Source: Sphagnum magellanicum (Eukaryota; Streptophyta; Sphagnopsida; Sphagnales; Sphagnaceae). Taken from it: a stretch of DNA of 64,000 bases. The stretch's first letter is position 1, and the number at the start of each line of letters is the position of its first letter. Location of the stretch: positions 13,303,390-13,367,389 of the forward strand of contig CM038911.1 of the NCBI GenBank assembly GCA_021904315.1. Reading direction: 5' to 3'. Shown here in pieces: positions 49,008 through 63,270 of this stretch. A program made the position numbers and the translations under genes. A model generated the notes under the pieces. That model saw nothing but the letters and a program-made list of their open reading frames with translations, did no database searches and was not told where the DNA came from.

Positions 49008-49580
49008 AGAAACATGTGGAAAAACTGGCGATTTTCCATCAGAAAATTTAGCCAAATATGGCTATCAACCAAACATGAAGTTTAAATCTTTAATCATCCT
49101 TCTATGTATCTGGCTACACACTGGAAACCAAATATAAGGATCTGCTGATAGAAACATGTGAAAAAACTGGCGATTGTCCTTTAGAAGATTTAGCCAAATT
49201 TATTTGGCTATAAACCAAATATGAAGTATAAATCTTTAATCATCCTTCTATATATTTGGCTACACACTGGAAACCAAATATATAGCGATCTGGTGATAGA
49301 AACATGTGAAAAAACTGGCAATTTTTCTTTCAGAAGATTTAGCCAAATTTTGGCTATCAACCCGATATGAAATATAAATCTTTTAATCATCCTTTTATAT
49401 ATTTGGCTACACATTGAAAACCGAATAAAGGGATCTGTCGACAGAAACATGTGAGAACCCTAGTGATCATCCTGAAGAAGATTTAGCCAAATCTGGCTAT
49501 AAATCAAATATGATATATAAATCTTTAATCATCCTTCTATATATTTGGCTACCTATGGGAAACCAAAATATTGGGATCTG
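49008..49580. repeat. Four-copy tandem array, unit about 145 bp, upstream of OPR
   Basis: AGAAACATGTG marks unit starts at 49008, 49150, 49298 and 49443 (spacing 142, 148, 145). Each unit continues AARAACTGGCGAT, AGAAGATTTAGCCAAAT, TGGCTATMAACC, TAAATCTTTAATCATCCTTC, TATATTTGGCTACACACTGG. The ORFs here (for example 48819-49055 -) run into the first unit and are not supported. The array begins about 170 bp upstream of the presumed OPR leader exon. Confidence 0.8.
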
Positions 49581-49664
49581 GCAACAGGTTCCGTTTCCTG
49601 GAATAAGCTTTCTCCCTTGCCTCGACAAGCTTTGCCCAAAGTTGAACTCTCCTAAGATTTGCCC

Positions 49665-49860
49665 AAAGTTGAATTTTAGTAATTCAGAAATAGGTAGGTA
49701 GGTAGTTTTTGCCAAAAGTTGAATTTTAATAATTCATAAATAGGTAGGTAATTTTTGCCCAAAGTTGAATTTTTCAATAATTCATAAATAGGTAGTTAGT
49801 TTTTGCCCAAAATTGAATTTTTCAATAATTCATAAATAATTAGGTAGGTTAAGTAATTTT
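49665..49860. repeat. Second short tandem array, unit about 45-50 bp
   Basis: Four units carry GCCCAAAGTTGAATTTT, AATAATTCATAAATAGGTAG and a variable number of GGTA steps. It lies just beyond the 145-bp array. Confidence 0.75.
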
Positions 49861-49954
49861 TTGGAATCCTTTGTATGGTCATCTATGGAACATTCTAATT
49901 CTAAAAAAATAAAATAACTACCTCATTTTAAAGCTTAACTACTTCATTTCTTTC

Positions 49955-50240
49955 TAAAAAATTACTTTTTTTTCTTATTAACTTTTTTATAATAATTATC
50001 CCTCCTTTTTTTTCAATAACTATCTCCATTTTATAACTACCTCACTCTCTTTCCCTATTCATCAACATGGATATGAAAGACAAATTAACATGTGTTTTTT
50101 CATGTCCATGAAATGTATATTAATTTAAATTAAATTTGACATTGACATATATAATGATGAATTATTGAAAAAATATGAAAACATAAGATTTAAAAAAAAA
50201 ATTTACTGTCACTAGTAATGCGCAACAATGCAAAGCTCAA
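49955..50240. repeat. Dispersed repeat (family S), unoccupied copy
   Basis: This matches 19965-20066 joined to 20671-20855 and contains a single CAA where the other copy has CAA-insert-CAA (TATTCATCAACATGGATATG at about 50057-50076). It serves as the empty site for the MITE at 20067-20667. Confidence 0.75.
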
Positions 50241-50244
50241 TTTC

Positions 50245-53200
50245 ATAAAATAGTTAGGTAGGTTAAGTAAATAGGTGGTACAAAAGATGATAGGTTAACG
50301 TTTTATCATAAGAAGTACCAAGTACCGACCACAACCAAGTGGGAAACAACAAAGGAAAGTACCCACAACACAATCATGAACATCAAAATTTGTGAAAAAT
50401 TCAAAACCTTAAACCCTAAACTTTAAAAAAAAAAAAACAAAAAACAAAAGCTAATATTGATATGATGCTCCCAAAATTTTAAAAAGGAAAAAAAAAAAAT
50501 ACAAAATAAACAAAAGAATCTAATGAGGAAACAAGCAAAGATGTGCAAAAAAAAAGAACACAAAAAAAAAGAGAAATAGTAAACATAATAATAAATATAA
50601 GCAAGTAAGAAATGAAGTAAGAAGAAAGGGAGTGAAGGAAGGAAGGAAGGAAGGAAAGAAAGTGCTCACAAAAAGTGCAAAAGTAGATATTAAAAAGGAT
50701 GAATGGAAAAGGAAGGAAGCAATGAAGGAAGGTGCACACAAAAAGTGCAAAGGAAGTCACATTTTTTCCTTTGTATATTTTGGTCCTTCATTAGGTTGAA
50801 AAAATCATGTTTGTTGATGTCACAAAAACTATAACTTTCGCAATTTAAGACGTTCTCTCTAGCTTATCAAAGTAATTTCCACCGAGTGGAAGTTACCCAC
50901 CAACATGTCTTTTTTCACTATCCCTGTCACTACAACATTGTCTTTGTATAATGTCATTGTCATTGTGACGGTGAAAGTTTTCCACCAACAATGTCATTGT
51001 GTTTGTACAATGTCATTGTCATGGTGACGTTTTATGTAGGAGAAAGCTTTGTTGATAAACGTTTCTCCCATATGTAAAAACCTAGTAGATTTTTTTTTGT
51101 GTATTTTTAGAACAATTACTTATTTGAACTTCCCATTGTACTTGTTGAAATTCGAACAGTACAATTTTTTTCTCATTTTTTTTTTCATCTTATAGTCATC
51201 TTTTATTTTACTTCCTCTTTTAAAAAAATTTTAATGTAATTTTTTTTCTTTTTTTTAAATTTAATTAAAAATTCTGGGTTTTTATTAAAACTATGAATGC
51301 AAAAAAATTGAAGCTTCATTTATTAAAATTTAGAATCTAATTTAACACACTCTTTGAAAAAGAAAATGAGGAACAAACATACAAATATAACAAAATTGAT
51401 ATTTCCAAAATGAATAAAAGAAAATTCAACAAAAACATAGACTCATACGAATAATGATTTCAAAAAATCATGAAGTGCATCCAGAAAAATTTGAAGATTT
51501 TAAAAAAAAAATCACTAAATGTAAAATGAATCAAAACCAACTATAAAATATTACATCTTGGAATGAATTGAAAAATACAAATCCAAGCTCTCAATCAAAT
51601 ATGATAAAATCTAAAAGGACCAAACTATGAATTCACATAATGATATTTGAATGGATTGAATTTGTGAGTGAAAAAAAAAAGAATATATCCAATAAAATGT
51701 AAAATCATTAACAAAAATACAAAAGAAAATCCCATACAAGTTACATTAGCTTCATTGTTGCATCAACCGACAAACCAAGAGTCTTTGGATTGATCACATG
51801 AAAATTGATGGTAATTGAGTAGTTTTTCAAATGGTTGAAAACATGTTTAGTTGACATGTTGACATTGAGCACTTCAAGTGGATGTCAAGGAAGAGGTCGT
51901 GTACCCATAGACAACCTCTACACATTGCTTATGCGTACAAAACTCAAAATCATCAAACATCCAATGCAAAAAGTTGTTATCATCAACATCAATTTCCTTC
52001 AATTCGTTATTTTCCACAACACTCTTATCTCGAACAAGATAATCAACAACAAAAAATCTTGAGGCAATAATAGTAGTAGTAAAAGCTACCAAACTTGAAG
52101 TGGGAATAACAATTGAAATAGGAACAACAATTGAAGCAAGAACAAAAACTAAGGCAAAGGCATGAATAGAATAACATCTTGATCATGAGGCAAAAATAAT
52201 AGTAGTAATAAATTTACTCAACTTTGTATCAAAACCAAAAGTAATGAGAGAAGGACTGAACTCCAGAAATAGGCAGGAGGCTTTAAATCACCCTCACCTT
52301 TAGAATGAAACTCTTGCAAAAGTATGAAAGAAAATAAATTGGCAAATAAAGAAACCAAAAGAAAAAATGGAAATTAAGGAAAGAATTGAGTAATTTTTGC
52401 ATGAACAAACACAAAAAATTGATAGCAATAAAAACTAAGTTCTATTGAAAATTAAAATCAGCCAAATTAAAACATAATCTTCAATGTACAAATCCTACAC
52501 AACAAGAAAACAATCAAAATCAAGAGACCCAAGAATTTTTTAATTTTTTAAAAAATTAAAAATTAAAAAAACTTAGATTTGTCTTTTCAAATGCCTTTTT
52601 TTTTCTTGGTTCAAAGTTTTGTTGTAATAAAAAATATGACTACCCTTCAATTCACAAAAATAATATGCTACATAGTTTTGTCACACAAGTGTTTATTGAT
52701 TCAATTATACTTGGGAACGAATTTAAAAAAATGAAAACTAGAAATAAATTGGGAAGCATGAATTTTTTTTAAAAAAAATATTATAGAATGCAAGAGAGAG
52801 AAAAAAAAGGGTAAAAAATTATTTCCCATATGAAATTAGGTCCCAATGACCCATAATTCCATACCATATGCTTTAGGAATAAAAGTTTCTTCCATATGAG
52901 TGGTTTCAAACCCTTTTCAAGTTTTGTTGGTCAACATTTTTTTCTTTGAAAGAAGGAAAATCAAACATCATAACATCAACAATTTGACAAAGTTGGTTAT
53001 GACCAATAAAAGATGTGATAAACTATATGTCATCACAATGTTTACATTTAGGTGTGGGTTGTAAGAAAAGAAGGTGAGGATTAAACTATTTATCACTAGG
53101 CCATTTAGCATGACAATGATAGGCTAGTTCCTTAAAATGTAAAAATCACATCATCAACTGGATAATCAACAAAAGGCCTATGTAGATACATTCTAATATA

Positions 53201-54700
53201 AAAATAGCCAAAGTTTTTACTAATAAACTTACTAAAACCAATGTTCAACACCCACAATGTTACCTCATCACTAGAATCCTTCTCTTAATGGTATTTAACA
53301 TCAATAAGTATATTGAATGGGACAATGGGTGCTACATTTGATTTAGTCATGCACTAATTTTGCCTTTGCTTAATTAAGTAGCCAATCCTTGGAACAAAGA
53401 CTAAATATTGCATAACAAAAATACAAAATTTAAATTTAAACTAATGGAACCTTAGTAAAAAATGGAATGTTATAAACCCTAATCCAAACCTTAATATAGA
53501 AACTTGAACATCGACAAATTTTTTATTATAACGATTATATTAAATTGGAGTAGAAAAAATGAATAGAGAAAGAAGGAAGGGAGGAATCATTGTTATAATA
53601 GGAAGAGGGCAAGGAAAAAAAAAAGAAAGTTGTTTCACCAAAATGTAATGTAAAGCAAAAACATCATTGTAGATGTGAAAATATGTAGAGGAAAAGTTGG
53701 CTCAATGCCAACATAAGTGAAGAAAATGAAAATCATCACAATTTTCCAACAAAACTCAAAAGAAAAATGAGAGTGCATCGACAAGAAAATTCGAGCAAAA
53801 GAAGAACCTACAAAATAAGAAACACAAAGAAGGTAATTAAAAATTTGTAGAAAAAAAAGGAAAATGAGTTATTTAATGTTCAAAAGAATAATAGTCTTGT
53901 AATATGAAATAAATGCAAAAAAGAACACAAAATCATCACACAATGCATTGTGGGATGAAGCTACAATGAAAAAGCAAGCTATAGTTTGTAGCACACATGG
54001 AAAAAAAGAACATAAAAAGAAGCAATGTCTATAGTAATGTTGTAAAGAAAGTTGCAGGAGTCAGGAACAAAGTAGACAACAAAGCAACCAAAGAGCAATA
54101 GCTCCCGAAACAAGAAAACTATGAGCAAAAGAGGAGGAGATAACACAACCCAGAAACAAAACCTTTGAAGCAAATAAAGAAACATTGGAAGGAGGAGGGA
54201 AGAAGAGAAGGAGGAAGGATGCATGCGTAGAGAAGGAGGGAGAGTGAAAAAATGGAGAAGAAAAAATGAACGGAGACAAAAGGAAGGAGAGAAGAAAAAG
54301 AAGAGAGCAAGAATTATTATTTTTTAGCAAAACATGTTTTTTTGGCAAAATCAGAATTAAAAAGAAAATCAAACTTTTATTGGAAAGTTTCAATTGCCAA
54401 CATTTTTCTTACAAATTTTCATTATTTAAAAATAGTGTGATTAATAGCTAGATTTGGCTATGTATTAAGGGACCAATCTAATTTTTTTATAAATCTTCCT
54501 ACAAACAATCACCATTTTGGTTTACTATAGGAATTCCCTAAAATAGTAAAAAAAAAGGAAAAAACATCATTGTGTATTCACATTATTCAAACATACCTCT
54601 TCAAAAGATCCACTTTCAATGCTTAAAGTTTAAGTTAAAGACATAAAAAAAATCTTTTTGACAAAACTAAAAAAAAAAAAAGTGTGTAAAGTTATTGTCA
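50245..54700. other. A+T-rich intergenic DNA, no supported gene
   Basis: This is poly-A/T and purine-rich sequence, including (GGAA)n at about 50635-50660. A two-copy 80-bp repeat with ATGTCATTGTCATTGTGACG lies at about 50930-51030. Purine-rich tracts at 53570-53610 and 54130-54310 give low-complexity Ser/Phe/Leu ORFs on the - strand. I see no domains. Confidence 0.5.
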
Positions 54701-54714
54701 ACTTTAATCCCTTT

Positions 54715-55015
54715 TTCCTCAAGGAAAGTTCATTTATCCCCAAATAACTTATTTCTCGAAAAAATTAATTGGGACTATTATTTAATTTTTTTCTCCCTAG
54801 AGAACTTAGTTGGGGCTACCATTTAGTCACCTTCTCGTGAGGACATTCCCTTTCTCCTTAGGAATTTGGTTAGGGTTATCACTTAGTCCCTTTCTCCTCA
54901 ATGAACTTGGGTAGAGTTACCACTTAGTCGTTTTTTCCTCCATGAAAGCAATTTTTTCTCAAGGAACTTGGTTGGGTTGTCATTTAGTCCTCTTCTTTTG
55001 AGAGAAGTTATTTCT
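54715..55015. repeat. Degenerate tandem array, unit about 60-70 bp, about five copies
   Basis: Repeated blocks TTTCTCCTYAAGGAACTTGG, GTTGGGGTTACCA and CTTAGTCCCTTT recur. No ORF is supported. The stretch after it, to 55700, is A+T-rich with nothing I can name. Confidence 0.65.
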
Positions 55016-55804
55016 TGGGACAACTAGCTTGAAAAAGTTGCTTTAGAAGTTTTTTTTTTCGTGCATGGAAGAAATGGAAAATTTGAGAAAAAAAATTAAA
55101 CTTTAAACCTTTGGGTTGAAGAGGGGAAGGATTCTAACCATTTGCATCAAATTTTTTTCCTTGAAAGTATTTTCCAAAAGAAAAATTAAAGCATTAATCG
55201 TAGTTCGAATACATGGAATCAACAAATTCCAAAAATGTTTTTCTTGTGAGGCACTATCCTTGAACTATGTGGAGCCCAAACTCATATTTAATTAGTTGCT
55301 CCCAGTTAATGTTTACTTTTGCTAACTAATTAATTTAATTAACTTTGGCTTCATGTTATTGCTAGTGATGATGAAATGTTGATTTTTTTTTTTGAAAATT
55401 AAAGTATTAAATGAAAGTACATGTAATTTGAATTAAATTGAAAACTTAATTAATTTTAATCCAAATGCAATTGAGTTTATATTCAATTAAATTGAATTCA
55501 AATCCCAAAATCAAATTCAAAAACATTAAGTTGAATTAGAATACATTGAATCGAATTAAAAGCCATTGGAATTTATTTGTGCTAAAATCATTTGAGTTAA
55601 TTTTTTTAAAATTTTAATCTCAAGTTATTTTGGACCATATTTATTAACACTTGTCAAATTAACCTTAAAAAATATTTTATAAAAAATATTTAAAGATGAC
55701 ATGAAATTATTTACAATAAGTAAAAGACCCTTTGTGGCTATACAAATCTTTATAAGTTTCACAAGTCACGTCAAATTTGAACCATATTGGAGTCTGAGTC
55801 ATTG

Positions 55805-55946
55805 GAGCCCAAACATGAGGTGGACAAACTGTATTGTTCTTCTTTCACAGTGTGAACGCCACGAGACGTTCGAGCCCAAACATGAGTTGGACTGTGTTCT
55901 TCTTACACCGTGTGAACGCCATGAGACGTCCGAGCCCAAACAAGGT
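55805..55946. repeat. Tandem repeat of 60-67 bp upstream of the eL43 gene
   Basis: GAGCCCAAACATGAG (the third copy shortened to GAGCCCAAACAAGG) begins at 55805, 55872 and 55932. The intervening TGTGAACGCCACGAGACGT sequence is also duplicated. It lies 200-350 bp before the ATG exon of the ribosomal protein gene. Confidence 0.7.
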
Positions 55947-55956
55947 TCGGTAATCT

Positions 55957-55964
55957 AACCCTAA
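55957..55964 (+). promoter_or_regulatory. Telo-box in the eL43 promoter
   Basis: AACCCTAA lies about 190 bp before the ATG, followed by AATAGGCCGTCA at about 56014, which resembles a site II element. Both motifs are typical of plant ribosomal-protein gene promoters. Function is inferred from position and the known class. Confidence 0.45.
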
Positions 55965-56149
55965 CAACGAGGATTTTAGGTTTGGATCTTAGGTTTGGAA
56001 AAGGCTCGGAAGAATAGGCCGTCACCCCCCCCCCCCGGTTCAGAAGACGATTGCCTCTTGGCTTCTCCCGCACTTGTGCTTTTGCGTGGTTATTGAAATT
56101 GCTTCTTCGGTGCTCAGTTCAGCTGCCATCTCGCTCGACAGCGGCACCA

Positions 56150-57909
<1,760 letters not shown>

Positions 57910-57914
57910 GTTAA

Positions 57915-60900
57915 TTTTGTGAGGCCTTCATCTGTACCAATGTGACTTTAGTAATGAAATTTCACTGGAATTGAGATTCTACTGATTTTACTGTCTCCAT
58001 CTTGTTGTGTTGTATGATGATCCCCTAGTTCGGTGGGGAATTCTTCTGCACTTAGTCATTTCTTATGCTCTGAAGTCACACATTGAGCTGCAATGGATTC
58101 ATGTCTTGGTAGGAAAATGTCCATCTGTTGCTCACATCTTTGTGCAATGCTTCAGGCCTTTAACCTTTGACATATCTGCAACTCATGCCACCCTCAGAAA
58201 AGGTCATCTAAACCTATCAATGGTCACAAGACCATTTTCAGTCTTGACTGTACACTTATGCTTTTAGTTTCAAAGTTGCCAATTGAATTGAATCACTCAA
58301 CCAAATGAAAGTGATACAGAATTTGTGTAAAGAAGAACCAGAACTTACAAAAGGAAAATATGGTGTTAACATGAGTTTGATTGAAGATGACTTCTGATAA
58401 CATTTTTGCATCAACCAATCTTCTCTCTTGCAGAATTCTTGAAACTGGAACTATTATCTTTCTTTCTACACAAACCCACCCATACAGTGCTGCAACTCTT
58501 AAAGCTCTCTGTTGGGTCCTCTCTATATCTTCAGTCTACAGATTGGTGAAGTTTGCAAATTCAGAGGAGGAGATGTGTTTCATGTAGTCATTTGGAAACA
58601 TTAAACTTTTGTGCCGCTTGATGGAAAATCTGGAATCAGGAGAGACATAGAAATAGACACCTAGAGAGAGTATTGTCTCCTACTTGTACTTTTCTTGAAG
58701 GGGAAATTTTCCTTGCTCTGTGAATTTCTCATGAGATTTGCAGGGTTTTTGAGCTCTTTGAGCTTTGCATCCCATGGTTTGTGGAGCTGGACTTTTTGTT
58801 GGTTGTGGTTTTCCCCACCTTGATTCTTCCAGGGGAGATTTGTACAGTTCTCTTCAGAATTTTTTTTGTTTTTAGAGATCGTCTTTTCTGGTCTCTGTGT
58901 GCACTCTTCTTGTACATACACAAATTGCTGAAACCTTTGCCCTCATCTTTGAAACCTGAAAGAGGAAGGGAGGAATTCTACTTGGAGAGTTGGTCATGGG
59001 GACAGCAACTGATCAGCCAATCCTGAAACACCAACCCAAGTAGAGACTGATGGTAGCTTGACAACCAATTTTCTTAAAACTTCATCTTGGCAGCAGCAGT
59101 AGACAACGGTATGAGGATGTGGCAGGAGTCAAAGAAGGTGGCAAGATGCAGAACATGAACTGACTGAATAAATTGCAAAGATCAGCAGGGCAAGAAATCC
59201 ATGTGAAGGGTGTGATTGGTGGCTCTCCTCAAAATTTGCATCCCCAGAGATTTGCACTGCTCCATTCCAAGCTCAACAGGTGGAAGGAGTAGAAACAAAC
59301 TGTCCACTTTCCCATTTGATTCTTGTAGTAGTCTTTCTTTCCTGTCACCTCACCCTTCTTCAATCTCTCTGTTCTTCCCTTTGCCATTCTAGATTTTTCT
59401 TCATGGGTGTATAGGCTTGCATCTGATCCAGATGATCACCAGATAGATGATCCAGATGCTCTTGTCATCTGGATCACAGGTCAGTCCTGACTTGGAATAC
59501 TGGGAATATGTGGGACCACAGCCCGGTCATAGACATTTGGGTTGATCATGCACATTGGGTCTGATTGTGTAACTTTCATATGCTTCCAGAGCAGCCATTA
59601 AGTTTTGATTAGCAAAAATATGAAAATATTTAAAAAAAAAACTTTCAGATCTAATCTATAATCAAATTTGGGTAAATCTTCTTGTTGATGGTCATTAGTT
59701 TGGTTAGATCACAAATTGTTATTTTTTAAAAAAAATATTTAAAAAACTCTAAATACAAATTTCAGGTTATAATTTTTTCTTTTTGTTGATATTGAAAATT
59801 TTGAGAGGTTTTTTCAAAAGAATTACAAAATTAGTCAAATTACACTTTAAAACAAAATTTAAAAAAAATTCCCAATTCTTTTAAAAAAAGCAACAAAGTT
59901 TTGCTTTTTAAAAATCATTGGTTACAATGCATGAAATTTCATTTTCATGTACAAGCCTTCTGTTTTACATATATGGATACTAAAATGAGACTCAATAAAA
60001 ACTATGGAATAATCTTATGGAATCTCATCTTTGATTAAGTTGAACCAATATTTCATTATAAATATTTCGAGGTTATCTTGTATGGCCATGTCAAAACATT
60101 GTGATGGTTACATGGCAACCATTTTATAACTACATGTCAATTAACTTACAATTGTTTTAAAACCATTTTACAACTACATGTAACCAGCCATCTTATAACA
60201 AAATGTCAAGTATTTTGCAACTATTTTACAACTATCTTACAATGTTAACACATGTGACAAATGCATGCACCAAATGGACACCATGTGGCATAACTTAATT
60301 CATGTAAATTTTTAATTACAAATATTTTGGTAGTTTTGAAAATCACACAACATACATATGACACACCAATTATAAAATTTAACGGCAAACCAAAATTATA
60401 TATATGACATATGTCAACACCCCGTTGAGTCGTTCACTATAGGTTCAAATGTCATTCAACCCCATGTCACCAAATTTTTGGTTACAATTGTTTTCAAAAG
60501 TTGTAACATAATTGAGATTTCAATTCCAGGCTCATGAATGACATGATATGTAAAGAGATGAAGTTCATCCATTGACTTGCCAATATCAGGTCTCAATCCA
60601 TATTTAAGGATTTCACTATGAAGAGTTGAGATATAATTTGTGAAAGAAAAGTGAATTACAAGCACACAATTGTGTATCCCACAACAACTTGTAAGAAGGA
60701 AATCTATGAAACTTAGTTATGCAAATGTGGTTGATAGTAGCAAGAAAACAACAAATCATATGAAGCATAACATTTGTTATGATATTTGTTAATTGTCGAA
60801 ATAAGAAGACCAACTCCAAATCACCATGTCGACTTATGCTTACAAATTCAAAATCTTTCCCTGATAATAGAGTTATCTGTAGAGTACGACAACACAGCAC

Positions 60901-61115
60901 CTGAACCCTCAGTTTGGTCATACACAGGGTGAGATTAAAAAAAAACCTGCAAAAAAGTACATGAACATTAAAACGGGGGTGAAAACCATCAATTTTGGTG
61001 GTAAATTGAATTTCATCCTGTCTTTCCTTTTTCCTGAGCGCCTCCACTGCTGCTACATATATTTTCACTACTCCTACTTGCACGTAGATCTGTGGCGACA
61101 AAATTGAAAGACGCT
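57915..61115. other. 3' flank of eL43 and intergenic DNA, no supported gene
   Basis: From 57915 to about 59600 the composition is gene-like but no frame shows a domain. A palindromic stretch based on GATCCAGATG/CATCTGGATC lies at 59425-59475. From 59600 it is A+T-rich, with a short degenerate repeat at 60110-60245 (TTTTACAACTACATGTAA type). The frame at 60616-61149 (-) is open but unrecognised and low-scoring. Confidence 0.4.
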
Positions 61116-61121
61116 TAAAAC

Positions 61122-61925
61122 GCGTCAAGTGACACGTGGGCCCTGCCAATTGAAAGATTCAAAATAATGGAAAAGAAAAATGAGATTTTGGCAAAATGAA
61201 TTATGACAATCAATTTAACAATGGATGGAAAAATAAATTGAGGAATTTTTTTTTATGTATTTGAAGATTTGATGACATGCCAAAAAATAAATTCAATGGT
61301 TTTTTGAATATCTATAAAGAATAAATGAAATAAATGAAAAAGTGTAATATGTAAATCTTTTATTCATGCTCCCACCATAGATGCAATCGTAGGATGATAA
61401 ATGGTGATGAATAGTTTTTTAGTAAGTGATATTTATGTTGCAATAGTTTTTTCGTTTTTAGTTTTATTTCATGTGTTAAGTTGACAATACACACACATCT
61501 AATATATTAATTCAGCAAGTCTGTCAGTTTGTTAGTCAGTTTGTGACATGGTTATATTCAATTGACAGTCGTTATTTGTAAGGTAGGTAGTAGGTACCTA
61601 CTAGCCTAAGTCACAAAGCTTGCTGAAACCATAGGATCATCTTAGGTACCTATCACCCTACCCTAGACTGGACCAAACAGAACTCCGAAGGTAATCAGCC
61701 CGTCTCCTAAGAACGATGCCCAAACCACGGACAATTGTTTTAAAAAAAAAGTTTCTTTTAAAAAACCAAAAACATCAATCAAACATTGTTGAAATAACAC
61801 ACCTATGCATTATGCACATAGTTCACACTAATTTATATTTACATCATTGAAATATTAAAGAAGTCATAAAAAATTTGTTCAAAGAATTCAAAGTGTTTAT
61901 AATTTAATTCGAATTTGAATTTCAA
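61122..61925. repeat. Dispersed repeat (family H), copy 2, split by an insertion of about 330 bp
   Basis: 61122-61498 and 61830-61925 match 26885-27390 in the same orientation and order. The intervening 61499-61829 has no counterpart in copy 1 and is compositionally different (for example GGTAGGTAGTAGGTACCTAC and ACTCCGAAGGTAATCAGCCC). No coding sequence accompanies this copy, so it may be a non-autonomous relative of the element at 27-28.6 kb. Confidence 0.7.
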
Positions 61926-61989
61926 AATTCCCCACAAACTGTCCCTACCATAATAATGGAAGTAACAAAACTTAACGGAAGCCAAAATT

Positions 61990-62350
61990 TCAATATCACA
62001 AAAATGAAAAAAAAAAAAAAAAAAAAAAGGAAAAAACCTGCTTGAATGGCCATTATTACCTAACTTAAGTTTTCACATAATCCACACATTTATTTATTTA
62101 TTTAAATTTGAAATTTACACCCTGAAATGTAAAAATAAATTGTGCAGGCTTGAAATCCAATAATAAAAGTTGTTGTGGAAACAGATTCAAAAGCTTTAGA
62201 GCATTTGCACAGAGTTAGTATGTACTTTGGATGAAGTATGCCCTATTTTAAATGGAAAAAAAAGAAGTGGGATTTTTTATTCATTCATTCATCCATCCAT
62301 TCGTACATACCTACATACATACATTTACACAGTCTTTTTGTAACTGCACT
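61990..62350. other. Poly-A tract and A+T-rich spacer
   Basis: A poly-A run of about 22 bases lies near 62006-62028. A (TTCA)/(CATA)n-type simple repeat lies at 62280-62325. Nothing else is supported. Confidence 0.4.
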
Positions 62351-62361
62351 CATCATGTCTG

Positions 62362-62560
62362 TCACTCACTCATCCTAACAAGTGGCTCACCAGCCTTATT
62401 CAAATGTTTTTTCATCCATTTATTCACATCCAAGTACACCTCCTGGTCTAGAACAGTGCAGAGTGTAAACCCTCCCTCCTCTTCTTTGGAGCTCCTCATC
62501 CTCTCCTCAAGTTCCTTCTCATTTGCAGTTGGCTCCTCAGAGATGGATTGCTTTGCAGGA
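62362..62560 (-). other. Candidate terminal exon of an unrecognised gene
   Basis: The - strand frame reads QSISEEPTANEKELEERMRS, then GGFTLCTVLDQEVYLDVNKW and MKKHLNKAGEPLVRMSE, and stops at 62362. The charged, non-repetitive composition looks coding. A pyrimidine tract and CTGCAAAG just before it could be an acceptor. No upstream exon or family was identified, so it may also be 3' flank of the oxidase gene. Confidence 0.25.
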
Positions 62561-62739
62561 AGAAGATAGAAAGCAAGCAAGCTTCACTGCACAGGCTGCT
62601 GCTACTGCTGCTGCACTAGACCCACTACCACAGGCCATGGTCATGATGCAGCAGGCTCAGATTTCCATGACTCCTTTTTATTCCTCACAGTTTGATAGAT
62701 TCTCTCACAGTCTGCAAATTTTGTGAACTCATGGATGCG

Positions 62740-62767
62740 TGGGTGATGATGATGATGATGATGATGA
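62740..62767. repeat. (GAT)n microsatellite
   Basis: A run of GAT/ATG trinucleotides gives the spurious acidic run at the start of the + strand frame 62739-63014. A GATC-rich stretch (GTCGATCGACCGATCGATC) lies at about 62852-62870. Confidence 0.7.
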
Positions 62768-63270
62768 GACAGTTTTTAAGGAGGAATTGATCAAGTTCAG
62801 GCTCAAGAATTTCTACAATGTTGGGTTGCAGCAGCATGTAACTGGGTGCCAGTCGATCGACCGATCGATCTCACTCGTGGGTTGTAAGCTTCTTCATATA
62901 ATTACTTTCTTGCAATACGGTGATGATGCACGGGATGCATGCATCGTACGTTGTTGTTGCGAGCTTGTGGAGCTTTGCGGCCATAGATTAAGCTCGAGTG
63001 GAGTCGTCAGTTGAAAATTAGATGATCTCAAGCTGCTGCAGCTGCTGCTTTTTTTATGACCATTCTTATCTAAGTACCATAACACACTTGAAATTGAAGG
63101 CAAATGGTTGTAGCATCACTGCTGCTGCTCCTCTGCATATTCCCGCGCCATGAGCTGGTTCTAGAATTTATTTTCTATGTTTTACTTTGTTGGGGGATAA
63201 TTTTTTGGTTTTTTGGGTGTTTAGATTCTTCTAATTCTTGCCTTCAAATTCAACCATGATGTTATTGATC

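Noticed and set aside
53979-54393. Membrane-protein-like ORFs on the - strand
   Set aside because: They are translations of purine-rich (GGAGGAA/GAAGAAG) low-complexity DNA and overlap in three frames.
61929-61965. + strand bases resembling the endonuclease motif at 27660-27690
   Set aside because: About 20 matching bases in the wrong orientation relative to the shared repeat; too short to separate from chance.
62739-63014. Acidic protein starting GDDDDDDD
   Set aside because: The start is a (GAT)n microsatellite and the rest has no recognisable domain.
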